A stretch of 30,752 nucleotides of DNA from IMG/VR virus record IMGVR_UViG_3300043313_000581, positions 1 to 30,752 of that record. One strand, given 5' to 3'. The stretch comes from a virus. The position numbers and the translations under genes are program-made. Below, in pieces: positions 1-6,421 of this stretch. Below the pieces are notes generated by a model, which had not been told where the DNA came from, did not search any database, and worked only from the letters and a program-made list of their open reading frames with translations. Every line of letters starts with the position of its first letter. Positions within the stretch are counted from its first letter, which is position 1.

Positions 1-432
1 CGCGAGCGCAACGCCAAACGGGCCGCGACATTCCGCGAGCGTCACGCCGGTAGTAACGCCGGTAGTAACGCCGGTAGTAACGGCGTGAGTCCGGACGCCC
101 CGTACCCGGTCCCGGTCCCGGTTAATAACCCGGTCCCGGCCGCTACCACTACCCCCCAACCCCCTCCGCCAGCGGAGGGGGCGATTGCCCCGCCGACGGC
201 GGACGACGTGAAGCTCTGGGCGACGGCTCGCGAGCAGGTCGCCGACGGCATGCACCCGGCCAACCGCGAGCGCATCGAGGCGCTGGAGCTGCTCGGTCGC
301 GAAGCCGACGGCAGGCTCCGGCTCAGAGCGCCGCCGTGGGTCGACGCATCCAGGTTCGTCGGGACCGTGCGCGCTGCGCTGGTCAACGCTGGCGACGCGG
401 CCGGCGCCAAGGCTGTGATTGTGACGGGGTGA
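1..432 (+). CDS. Replication initiator-like protein, C-terminal part (5' truncated by window)
   Basis: The reading frame is open from the first base, so the gene begins upstream of the window; 143 residues are visible. It starts with a basic stretch (RERNAKRAATFRERHA), then three AGSN repeats, then a Pro-rich linker at about residues 34-63. The last ~75 residues (from DDVKLWATAREQV to RAALVNAG) resemble the DnaA N-terminal domain-like module found at the C-terminus of many phage replisome-organiser proteins: a W followed by helices, then a short strand pair ending in APPWVDASRF. The inferred role is origin binding and helicase loading. The linker-coding DNA contains iteron-like repeats and a strong dyad, as expected for an origin inside an initiator gene. 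A GTG at 85 is an internal codon, not a convincing start. The N-terminal DNA-binding domain is not visible, so the assignment rests on the C-terminus and context. Confidence 0.6.
   Translation, partial: RERNAKRAATFRERHAGSNAGSNAGSNGVSPDAPYPVPVPVNNPVPAATTTPQPPPPAEGAIAPPTADDVKLWATAREQVADGMHPANRERIEALELLGREADGRLRLRAPPWVDASRFVGTVRAALVNAGDAAGAKAVIVTG
46..81 (+). repeat. Three tandem 12-bp iteron-like repeats
   Basis: Three perfect head-to-tail copies of GCCGGTAGTAAC lie at 46-57, 58-69 and 70-81. They encode (A-G-S-N)x3 in the putative replication initiator. Perfect conservation at third positions as well as at the protein level suggests either recent duplication or a cis function as initiator-binding iterons. 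Confidence 0.8.
120..130. other. AT-rich palindrome GGTTAATAACC in the candidate origin
   Basis: An 11-bp near-palindrome (arms GGTTA/TAACC around a central A) forms a small AT-rich island in very GC-rich DNA. It lies 38 bp after the iteron-like repeats and is flanked by repeated CCCGGT units (from about 105 and again from 130). It is a possible melting or binding site; the function is inferred from position only. Confidence 0.4.
160..181. other. Perfect 10-bp inverted repeat (hairpin)
   Basis: CCCCCTCCGC at 160-169 is exactly complementary to GCGGAGGGGG at 172-181 with a 2-base centre. The hairpin lies within the Pro-rich linker of the initiator gene, so it is not a terminator in the usual place and has no T-run. 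With the iterons and the AT-rich island it makes up a candidate origin. Confidence 0.6.
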
Positions 433-449
433 CAGGGAGGGGATGTCCA

Positions 450-1343
450 ATGCCGAAGGACCGAGGGGCGGGCTACAGCACGGTGACGCCGGTCAAGCAT
501 CACGATCTCGGCTACATCATCGGCACCTGGATAGACCTCACTGCCGGACCGAAATTCCGAGGTGCACCGTGGGCACATCCCGAGTTCCTGTACTGGGACT
601 TGAATGCCGGTCCCGGCATGGTCAACGGCGAGATGGGGAGCCCGCTCATTAGCCTCCGAGAGGCTCGCGTGTCCGGTGAGCCGTTTCGTGCGTGGTTCCA
701 CGAGAAGAACCTGATGTCCTGCGACGCGTTGCGCCTGACCATCGCGCCGGACTGGGGCGACCGTGTGACGGTCGTCCCCGGAGATCATGCCGTGACGGTC
801 CCGGATCTGATCCGCACCGGCGTGAGGGGCATCACCCGACAAGCATACGGCCTCGCATTCTCCGATCCCAACGGCCGCGACGATCTGGCCCTCGACGCGC
901 TGCGTGCCATCGCGAAACGGTTCCCGAAGGTGGACTTCCTCCTGAATCTCGGCGCGATGAACTGGAAGCGGATACGGAGCGTCGGCAAGCCGGGACGGTT
1001 CCTGCACGAAGACCTCGCCCAGATCCCGAAGCGGTACATCTTCGTGCGGCGGCCGGTCGGCCCGAATCAGTGGACCATGTTCCTGTTCACGGACTACAAG
1101 GACGCCCCGCGACTGAAGAAGCTCGGATTCTTCGACATCGCATCGCCCGAGGGGGAGGCGATCCTACGGAAGCTCGACCTGCTGCCGGCCGAGTATTACC
1201 AGTCCCCCCTTTTCGATCTGGCGCCCCTGCGCCGTACCAGACCTATCGTGAATATCTCCGACATCCGCGCTACCGAGCAGTCAGGGCCGATGCCGTCGCC
1301 CGATGCCACGGCATCTGCGAGCGATGCGGCGTCGAGCGGGTGA
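450..1343 (+). CDS. tcmP: Three-Cys-motif partner protein TcmP
   Basis: The ATG at 450 follows GGGAGG with good spacing and gives 297 residues. The N-terminus matches the TcmP family: a KHHDLGYIIGTWI helix, then YWDLNAGPG at about residues 48-56, which resembles the glycine-rich loop of a Rossmann-type methyltransferase, then GSPLISLREA. TcmP proteins are typically encoded beside a Gp37/Gp68 (DUF5131) three-Cys protein, as here, but their biochemical role is not established. After about residue 255 (EYYQSPLF) the frame becomes Pro/Ala/Ser-rich, while the -1 frame encodes a clear HNH domain. The authentic product may therefore be a TcmP-HNH fusion made by slippage at the C6T4 run at 1204-1213, or the run may hide an assembly indel. 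Family assignment is good; the C-terminus is uncertain. Confidence 0.75.
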   Translation: MPKDRGAGYSTVTPVKHHDLGYIIGTWIDLTAGPKFRGAPWAHPEFLYWDLNAGPGMVNGEMGSPLISLREARVSGEPFRAWFHEKNLMSCDALRLTIAPDWGDRVTVVPGDHAVTVPDLIRTGVRGITRQAYGLAFSDPNGRDDLALDALRAIAKRFPKVDFLLNLGAMNWKRIRSVGKPGRFLHEDLAQIPKRYIFVRRPVGPNQWTMFLFTDYKDAPRLKKLGFFDIASPEGEAILRKLDLLPAEYYQSPLFDLAPLRRTRPIVNISDIRATEQSGPMPSPDATASASDAASSG

Positions 1344-1453
1344 CCCAGGTGCACCACGTCAGCTACCCGCCGTGGGGCACCTTCGACATCGAGGAGAACC
1401 TGTTGGCGGTCTGCCGACCGTGCCACGCCGCGATTCATGGGGAGGACGTTTGA
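1208..1453 (+). CDS. HNH endonuclease domain in the -1 frame relative to tcmP
   Basis: The frame encodes YREYLRHPRYRAVRAD, then CxxC (Cys codons at 1316 and 1325), a His-His pair (codons 1352 and 1355), a conserved Asn in EENL, and a closing CxxCHxxxH. This is a complete HNH domain of the size usual in phages (~75 residues). No ATG or GTG lies in this frame just upstream; the first in-frame GTG (1340) falls inside the domain. The given start is the point where the frame could be entered from tcmP at the C6T4 run. The stop TGA at 1451-1453 overlaps the next ATG (TGATG), as expected for a translated, coupled gene. It is probably the C-terminal domain of a TcmP-HNH product. Independent initiation at an unusual start codon cannot be excluded. 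Confidence 0.7.
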   Translation, partial: PFRSGAPAPYQTYREYLRHPRYRAVRADAVARCHGICERCGVERVTQVHHVSYPPWGTFDIEENLLAVCRPCHAAIHGEDV

Positions 1454-2712
1454 TGGCCGTGCCCATTACAGCTCTGATGAGTGCGAGCGATGTGCTCGCG
1501 GAGCACGAACGGATCATCGAGGAGAACCAGAAGAGCTTCACGGTAAGCGGTGCCGAGCTCCGCTCGATTCGCGACGACAAGAGCTACCAGGACGACTACG
1601 GCACGTGGGACGTCTATCTGAAAGAGCGTTGGTCCGGCATCGGCGGCCGCGCCCATTGCTATCGTCTCATCGCTGCAACAGAGGTGATGGAAGCGCTGTC
1701 TCCGATCGGAGACATTCTGCCGCTAACGGAGACCCAGGCCCGCCCGCTGACGAAACTGACGGCCGAGCATCAGCCCGTCGCTTGGAGCCGCGTGCTCGAT
1801 GCGGTCGGAACGGCGATCGACAAGATCACCGAGCGGCTCGTCAGCGATATCGTCGAGGCGTATCTGCGCGAGCTCCGCCCGGAGTCGGATAACGACGGCG
1901 TCGAGACGACGGGCCTGTACTACACGGTCGCTGCGTGGGAGCGACTCCCGGAGCCTGAGCGGGCGCGGATCATCGCCGACGAGCCGCTCGGGAGCACTAC
2001 GAAGTTCAACCGGACCAACGACAACGTCGAGTGGGCCTACTGGACGTGGAACCCGGTCACGGGCTGCGACCACGGCTGCAACTACTGCTACGCGCGTGAT
2101 CTGGCGCAGCGGTACTACACCGATCTCCCCGAGGGCGAGCGGTTCGCGCCGGTCCTGCGCCCGCGACGACTGCACGCGCCGCGTCTGATGTCGGTGCCCG
2201 ACGCCTACGACCCCGACGATCCGGAGACGATCGGCGAGAAGAACGTCTTCGTCTGCTCGATGGCGGACCTGTTCGGGAAGTGGGTGCCGCAAGACTGGAT
2301 CGACGCCGTCTTCACCGAGGTCGTCAATTCGCCCGAGTGGAACTACCTGTTCCTGACGAAGTTTCCGCAACGGCTTGCTGAGCAGCGGTGGCCCGAGAAC
2401 GCCTGGTGCGGCACGACCGTCGATCGTCAGACCAGGGTCGGGACGGCCGAGCGGTCCTTCCGTGGCGTGACGGCTGGTGTGAAGTGGCTCTCGTGTGAGC
2501 CGATGCTGGAGCGGCTAACGTTCACGTCGCTGGAGATGTTCGACTGGGTCGTCATTGGCGGATCGAGCCGATCCAGCCAGACACCGGAGTTTCAGCCACC
2601 GTGGGAATGGATCGAGCACCTGACGAATCAGGCGAGGGCGGCCGGCTGCAAGGTCTACTGGAAGCCGAACCTGAAGAACCGTCCGCGCGAGTACCCGGGT
2701 GTCGCACAGTGA
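1453..2712 (+). CDS. Phage Gp37/Gp68 family (DUF5131) three-Cys protein
   Basis: 419 residues from the ATG at 1453, which overlaps the HNH stop codon. Residues 1 to about 180 resemble a DUF3102-like phage domain (LAEHERIIEENQKSF, then IRDDKSYQDDYGTWDVYLKERW, a Tyr/Trp-rich helical region often preceding DNA-related functions). From about 195 the DUF5131 domain begins with WNPVTGCDHGCNYCYA. C205, C209 and C212 form a CxxxCxxC motif like that of radical-SAM enzymes, so a 4Fe-4S cluster is plausible. The tail has NVFVCSMADLFGKWVP and WLSCEPMLERL, typical of the family. Its partner TcmP is encoded just upstream. The reaction catalysed is unknown; a role in modification or defence is speculation. 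Confidence 0.88.
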   Translation: MAVPITALMSASDVLAEHERIIEENQKSFTVSGAELRSIRDDKSYQDDYGTWDVYLKERWSGIGGRAHCYRLIAATEVMEALSPIGDILPLTETQARPLTKLTAEHQPVAWSRVLDAVGTAIDKITERLVSDIVEAYLRELRPESDNDGVETTGLYYTVAAWERLPEPERARIIADEPLGSTTKFNRTNDNVEWAYWTWNPVTGCDHGCNYCYARDLAQRYYTDLPEGERFAPVLRPRRLHAPRLMSVPDAYDPDDPETIGEKNVFVCSMADLFGKWVPQDWIDAVFTEVVNSPEWNYLFLTKFPQRLAEQRWPENAWCGTTVDRQTRVGTAERSFRGVTAGVKWLSCEPMLERLTFTSLEMFDWVVIGGSSRSSQTPEFQPPWEWIEHLTNQARAAGCKVYWKPNLKNRPREYPGVAQ

Positions 2713-2927
2713 CCCTGCCACGCCCCCTGGCGCTCCGCACGCTCGCAGCGCTCAGCGCCACGCTGACGCGCTCGGGGCACCTGGCGCAGCGGGTCACGCA
2801 CGAGCACCTGGGCTACTGCGCGTGGAACGCCGAGAGCGAGCGGTGCGCCGAGCAGCGGGCGCTGATCGCGGAGCTCAGCTCGGCGCTGGAGGAGCCGTGC
2901 GATACGTCTACCTCGGCGACAGGCTGA
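2709..2927 (+). CDS. Small hypothetical protein, 72 aa
   Basis: A GTG at 2709 overlaps the previous stop as GTGA, the coupling used repeatedly here. The protein is helical in character (LALRTLAALSATLTRSGHL) with HLGYCAWNAESERC and a final LIAELSSALEE helix. No family is recognised. The 3' end overlaps the next gene by 31 bases. Confidence 0.6.
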   Translation: MTLPRPLALRTLAALSATLTRSGHLAQRVTHEHLGYCAWNAESERCAEQRALIAELSSALEEPCDTSTSATG

Positions 2928-3133
2928 CCGATCCGCGCTGGGTCGGCCAGCCGTGTGACCCCGTCCTGCGGGCGAGCGGCGAGCGGATGACCGTGATCCG
3001 TGGCAACCGACCGCGCAACCAGCTCGTGCGGTTCGCCGACGGGTCCCTGGTCGTCGTGCTCGGCCGACGGCTGCGCGTCACGTCGGCCACGCTGATCGCG
3101 GATCTTGAGCAGGCGCTGGAGGAGGACTCGTGA
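2897..3133 (+). CDS. Small hypothetical protein, 78 aa
   Basis: GTG at 2897 preceded by GGAGGAG. The predicted protein begins RYVYLGDRLTDPRWVGQPCDPV and continues as alternating strands (NQLVRFADGSLVVVLGRRLRV), suggesting a small beta-barrel, with a C-terminal helix. No family is recognised. It starts inside the preceding gene and ends with GTGA overlap into the next. Confidence 0.65.
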   Translation: MRYVYLGDRLTDPRWVGQPCDPVLRASGERMTVIRGNRPRNQLVRFADGSLVVVLGRRLRVTSATLIADLEQALEEDS

Positions 3134-3354
3134 ATCTGCGAGACGTGTCCCGAGAGACGGACTCGATGCGACGGGCGACACGCTGGTTGGACGAGCTGCG
3201 GGCGGATGCCGGCGTGTCTGGTCGTACGCTCACCGGGCCGACCGTGCGCCTGTTCGAGCACATGACGACCTGCGCGGACTGCGAGCTCCGCGAACACAAC
3301 GACCCCGAGCTGTGTGATGACGCCGAGGACATCCTGGACGGCGAGCCATCATGA
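3130..3354 (+). CDS. Small Cys-containing hypothetical protein, 74 aa
   Basis: GTG at 3130 overlaps the previous stop, with GGAGGAG as ribosome binding site. The C-terminal half carries CADCELREHNDPELC, where two or three cysteines could bind a metal. The N-terminus is a basic helix (RDVSRETDSMRRATRWLDEL). No family is recognised. Confidence 0.65.
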   Translation: MNLRDVSRETDSMRRATRWLDELRADAGVSGRTLTGPTVRLFEHMTTCADCELREHNDPELCDDAEDILDGEPS

Positions 3355-3695
3355 CGGCGCTGCTGCTCGCTGGCGCTCTGGCGCTGCTCAGCCCGGCCGA
3401 GGTGCCGTGGTGCGGGCAGGCGAAAATCACTGGGTATTCCAGATATGAGTACGGGCCATTCACGGCTGACGGAACATCAATTTTCACGGCCGAGCCGATC
3501 GCCGCGGCCTCCTGGGACGTGGCGCTCGGCAGCCTGGCGTCGATTGAGGGGCTCGGGGTGTACCGTGTTGCTGATCGCGGGATGCTTGGCCGTGGCGAGC
3601 CGATGCCGTGGGTGGACGTCGCGGTCTGGGACCGAGCGACGGCGTTTTCGCTGACGTCCGTGCGGCGCGTGTGCTTCAGGAGGCCAGCGCTGTGA
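3351..3695 (+). CDS. Secreted 3D/RlpA-like (double-psi beta-barrel) protein
   Basis: 114 residues. The N-terminus is a short hydrophobic export-type segment (LLLAGALALLSPAEV). The rest reads as a 3D-domain-like fold: ITGYSRYEYGPFTADGT, then EPIAAASWDVALGS, GVYRVADRGM and VDVAVWDRATAF. The D-R-G and final D-V-x-V-W pattern is typical of 3D/YorM and RlpA-type proteins associated with murein cleavage. It probably acts outside the cytoplasmic membrane on cell wall. It is unusual to find it among small early-type genes rather than beside the endolysin. Start ATG 3351 overlaps the upstream stop as ATGA. Confidence 0.65.
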   Translation: MTALLLAGALALLSPAEVPWCGQAKITGYSRYEYGPFTADGTSIFTAEPIAAASWDVALGSLASIEGLGVYRVADRGMLGRGEPMPWVDVAVWDRATAFSLTSVRRVCFRRPAL

Positions 3696-4030
3696 GCATC
3701 CAGGACGAGCGCATCGAAACCGCGTTCGAGGATGAGCTGCTCCGCATGCGGCATGAGGGCGTCGGTAAGCTGCTCCAGATGCCGCTCGACGCGATGTTGT
3801 GGCAGGTCTACCGTCGCGGCTACATCCGAGGCCACTCGGCCAGGTCTAGAGAGGTCCAGCAAGACGAGGAGCAGGCCATCCGCGAGGGACGGCTCCCGAT
3901 GAACGTGAAGGTCTCCTACCAGGGCGACAAGCTGCTGATCGAGGGCAGGGACCGCACGCCAGCCAGGGACAGAGCTACGGCCTGGCCGCCGCTGCCCAGC
4001 GAGGAGACAGGAGAGCAGGGGGAGCCGTGA
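3692..4030 (+). CDS. Hypothetical protein, 112 aa
   Basis: GTG at 3692 overlaps the preceding stop (GTGA) and follows AGGAGG. The first 75 residues are rich in charged helices (DERIETAFEDELLRMRHEG, then VYRRGYIRGHSARSREVQQDEEQAI); a short beta segment and a Pro/Glu-rich tail follow. No family is recognised. A reading from 3608 would run through the upstream gene without support. Confidence 0.6.
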   Translation: MSIQDERIETAFEDELLRMRHEGVGKLLQMPLDAMLWQVYRRGYIRGHSARSREVQQDEEQAIREGRLPMNVKVSYQGDKLLIEGRDRTPARDRATAWPPLPSEETGEQGEP

Positions 4031-4350
4031 CGTTTCTGGATGCGCTGCCACGGCAAACCGAGCGCTCCTGGCAAACGCAGGTCATCAAGCTGGCCGAGCT
4101 GCTCGGCTACCGCGTTTACCACACCTGGAATAGCAAGCACTCGGCGGCTGGGTTCCCGGACCTCGTGCTCGTGCGCCGTCCGCGCTGCATCTTCGCGGAG
4201 CTCAAGTCCGATCGCACCAGGCTGACCGATGACCAGCTTGCGTGGCTCGTGGCGCTGCGCGAGTGCGGCCTGGAGGTCTACGTCTGGCGACCGTCTGAGT
4301 GGAAGCTCGTCGAGCGCATCTTGAAGGGGCGCCCCGATGGTGGAGCCTGA
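4027..4350 (+). CDS. VRR-NUC domain nuclease
   Basis: 107 residues, close to the usual length for stand-alone phage VRR-NUC proteins. The core PD-(D/E)xK signature is present: GFPD (residues 42-45), then E58 and K60 in CIFAELKSD, followed by LTDDQLAWL with Q70. The N-terminal helix TERSWQTQVIKLAELLGYRVYHTWNS is characteristic. These enzymes cleave structured DNA, in some cases Holliday-like or branched substrates, and in phages sit in replication or recombination modules. GTG start with GTGA overlap; the next gene starts inside its 3' end. Confidence 0.9.
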   Translation: MTFLDALPRQTERSWQTQVIKLAELLGYRVYHTWNSKHSAAGFPDLVLVRRPRCIFAELKSDRTRLTDDQLAWLVALRECGLEVYVWRPSEWKLVERILKGRPDGGA

Positions 4351-4570
4351 CGCCATCTACCTCGATCCCGACGGACTGCACTACGTCGCCTGCTTCGGTG
4401 ATGACGAGCCCGCGTGGCTGCGCTGGCCCGCCATCGAGAACGGCTGGGCGACACGCCGCGAGTGCTCGGCGGCGCTGGCTGACGACTGCGAGGAGCTTGA
4501 CGTACGGCATGCACGGCTCGCGCTCAGGCTCTCGGGGGTGACCGTCGATGACGACGCTGCCGTGCGCTAG
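4337..4570 (+). CDS. Hypothetical protein, 77 aa
   Basis: ATG at 4337 within the end of the nuclease gene. The sequence is acidic with three Trp (DEPAWLRWPAIENGW) and a C-terminal helix. No family is recognised. It is retained because it fits the continuous overlapping operon and shows typical high-GC third positions. Confidence 0.55.
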   Translation: MVEPDAIYLDPDGLHYVACFGDDEPAWLRWPAIENGWATRRECSAALADDCEELDVRHARLALRLSGVTVDDDAAVR

Positions 4571-5018
4571 CCTGGGCTGCGCCTGCGCCTGCCATCGTGC
4601 CGTGAAGCGGCGGCCGCCGATCGTCTGGACGCACGGCATGGATCGGCGCCTCCGCGCTGCCATCGAGCGCGGGGAGCATCCCGAGGTCATCGCCGACGGG
4701 ATGGCGCTGAGCCTGGAGGCGATCCGCTGGCGGGTCAAGACGCTGGGGCTCTCGCTCCGCGACGGCTGGCGCTCGCGGCAGGAGGTGCAAGCCGCGCTCG
4801 GTGCGCCGCGCCGCGCCGTCGACCGCTGGATGCGAGACGGACACCTGCGCGTGACGCGGCACGGCACGCGCTGGACCCGCGTCACGGACGATGATCTCAG
4901 GGCATTCGTCGGGACACACGCGGGCGTCCTGTTCGACCCTGGCTGCGTGGAGGACCCACAGCTCCGGTCGCTCGCCGAGACGGCCGCCATGGCCAACCGC
5001 CGGCGGGCCGCGTCGTGA
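4548..5018 (+). CDS. Helix-turn-helix DNA-binding protein
   Basis: 156 residues. After a Cys-rich start (CASLGCACACH) come two DNA-binding-type segments. The first, AIERGEHPEVIADGMALSLEAIRWRVKTLGL (about residues 38-68), looks like a sigma/resolvase-type HTH. The second, SRQEVQAALGAPRRAVDRWMRDGHLRVTRHGTRWTRVTDDDL (about 77-118), has the MerR/excisionase-like arrangement of helix, wing and 'DDL' end. The role is inferred to be regulatory, perhaps with the XRE protein encoded next (GTGA overlap). Confidence 0.7.
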   Translation: MTTLPCASLGCACACHRAVKRRPPIVWTHGMDRRLRAAIERGEHPEVIADGMALSLEAIRWRVKTLGLSLRDGWRSRQEVQAALGAPRRAVDRWMRDGHLRVTRHGTRWTRVTDDDLRAFVGTHAGVLFDPGCVEDPQLRSLAETAAMANRRRAAS

Positions 5019-5428
5019 CCGAGTCCTTCGGCGCCCTGCTCCGACGGATGCGGTTGGCGACGACGTGGTCGCCGCGTGTGCAGCGCCATCTGCTCGGCAC
5101 GCGCTGGGATCCTGCCGGGCACCTCTCGACGACGGGGCTGGCTCGGCTGGCGCGGATCGACGCGGGCTATGTGCATCACCTCGAAACGGGTCGCAAACAC
5201 CCGTCCCGAGACGTCACGGAGCGGATTGCCCGGGCGCTCGACTGCGACGCTCTGGGGCGGGCGCGGCTGCTGGTCGCCGCCGGCTACTGGCCGTGGCCCG
5301 ACACCGACGACGCCCGCACCGAGGTGCTCATCGGCCTCTGCCTGGCCGTGCTCGACGGCGACTACAGGCCGCTCCAAGCGACCGAAAGTGGTCCCAGGAA
5401 AACGAGTGCTATGATGGGTCCACTATGA
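5015..5428 (+). CDS. XRE/Cro-CI family transcriptional regulator
   Basis: 137 residues. Residues ~4-80 form an HTH_XRE domain: FGALLRRMRLATTW, then LARLARIDAGYVHHLETGRKHPS as the recognition region, then RIARALDCDALGRARLLVAAGY. A short C-terminal segment with no known domain follows. The gene ends inside an inverted repeat and a -10-like element at 5387-5424, so it may control its own downstream transcription. GTG start with GTGA overlap; the stop overlaps the next ATG. It is likely a phage repressor or early/late switch, inferred from family and position. Confidence 0.88.
   Translation: MTESFGALLRRMRLATTWSPRVQRHLLGTRWDPAGHLSTTGLARLARIDAGYVHHLETGRKHPSRDVTERIARALDCDALGRARLLVAAGYWPWPDTDDARTEVLIGLCLAVLDGDYRPLQATESGPRKTSAMMGPL
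5387..5424 (+). promoter_or_regulatory. Operator-like inverted repeat around an extended -10 box
   Basis: AGTGGTCCC (5387-5395) and GGGTCCACT (5416-5424) are inverted repeats matching at 8 of 9 positions. Between them lies TGCTATGAT, an extended -10 (TATGAT at 5410-5415). The site ends directly at the ATG of the next reading frame (5425). No good -35 is seen. It is positioned at the end of the XRE regulator gene, as expected for a regulator-bound promoter, but binding is inferred. Confidence 0.5.
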
Positions 5429-6004
5429 CCGCTTCGGGCGCTCTTCCTGGCTGGCGTAACCGCATCGTCCGCTCGGGCGACGCTGCGCTCTCGGAGATCA
5501 CGCCGAACCCCGCGAACTGGCGGCAGCCCCCGAAGCTCCAGGCGGACGCGCTCGGCGCCGTGCTCGCGGACATCGGCGTCGTCCAGCAGGTCATCATCAA
5601 CGAGCGCAGCGGCCGAGCAGCACGGCGAGACGTCCGTGCCGGCGCTCTGGGTCGACCGGTCGGACGACGAGGAACGCCTGGTCTTAGCGACGCTCGACCC
5701 GCTCGGGGCGCTCGCCGAGACGAACCGCGACGCGCTCTCAAGCCTGCTCGGCGACCTGGCCGAGCGCGGCGATGCGCTCGGCGCGATGCTCGACGGGCTC
5801 CAGGTCCGTCGCTACCATCGGTTCAAGGCGGAGAACGGCTACACGAGCGACGAGATCGACCGGAAGCGGCTCGCGCTCGAAGGCATCCAGGTCCCGATTA
5901 CGGCGGCCTGGAACGAGGACCTGCTCCGCGGCGCCGGCTTCCGTGACGTGGACTGCTTCTGGCGCTGGGAGAATTTCGGCGCCTGGGTCGCGGTGAAGGG
6001 CTAG
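5425..6004 (+). pseudogene. Broken ParB-like nuclease / CmoA-like methyltransferase chimera
   Basis: From ATG 5425 frame 1 encodes a ParB-like N-terminus (IVRSGDAALSEITPNPANW, then DALGAVLADIGVVQQVIINERSGR). The homology jumps at about 5611-5617 to frame 2 (AEQHGETSVPALWVDRSDDEERLVLATLDPL). Family members carry a VDGHLR-type catalytic motif between these two parts; about 13 residues, including that motif, are absent. Frame 2 continues through the ParB tail to about 5810, then without a break into a segment (YHRFKAENGYTSDEIDRKR, ending in FWRWENFGAWVAVKG) that matches the C-terminus of CmoA-like SAM-dependent methyltransferases, with no catalytic Rossmann core. The locus looks like a deletion remnant of one or two genes. 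A GTG at 5636 could still give a 122-residue product. Confidence 0.75.
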
Positions 6005-6010
6005 CCGGGC

Positions 6011-6421
6011 ATGGCACCTCGAGGTCGGCCGTCGAAGTACACGCCGGAGCGCGTCAAGCGGATTACCGACGCCTTAGCGGCCGGCAACTCGCGGCGCGCG
6101 GCGGCGGCGTACGGCGGGATCTCGGACGACGCGCTCGGCGCCTGGGTGCGGAATTTCGCGGATTTCGCGGAGGCCGTAAAAAGCGCCGAGGCGCAGGCCG
6201 AGGTCTCGCACGTCGCGAACATCGCCCAGGCCGCGCGCGGCGGCTCGTGGCAGGCGTCGGCCTGGTGGCTGGAGCGCCGTCGGCATCAGGAGTGGGGCAA
6301 GGTCGACCGGCTGGAGATCGAGATCCGTCGCACGGCCGAGCGGGTGGCGGCAGCGACGGGCGCCGATCCGGACTGGCTCGTCAAGCGCGCCGCCGAGATC
6401 GTCGCGGGCGAGGCCGGCTGA
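6011..6421 (+). CDS. terS: Terminase small subunit-like protein
   Basis: 136 residues. It begins GRPSKYTPERVKRITDALAAGNSRRAAAAYGGISDDALGAWV, an HTH typical of small-terminase and related phage proteins. The central helical region contains FAEAVKSAEAQAEV and AARGGSWQASAWWLERRRHQEWG, and a final helix pair follows. Small terminases recognise the packaging site and hand DNA to the large subunit, whose gene follows with a TGATG overlap. Start ATG 6011 has only a weak Shine-Dalgarno. Confidence 0.85.
   Translation: MAPRGRPSKYTPERVKRITDALAAGNSRRAAAAYGGISDDALGAWVRNFADFAEAVKSAEAQAEVSHVANIAQAARGGSWQASAWWLERRRHQEWGKVDRLEIEIRRTAERVAAATGADPDWLVKRAAEIVAGEAG

Noticed and set aside
692-1198. Upstream two-thirds of the frame that contains the HNH domain, read as a long protein
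   Set aside because: Arg/Pro-rich composition without recognisable motifs, and it overlaps the well-supported tcmP frame. Only the last ~75 residues are HNH.
4202-5377. 391-residue open frame on the minus strand
   Set aside because: Arg/Pro/Ala-rich antisense frame typical of GC-rich DNA; it overlaps the VRR-NUC, HTH and XRE genes.
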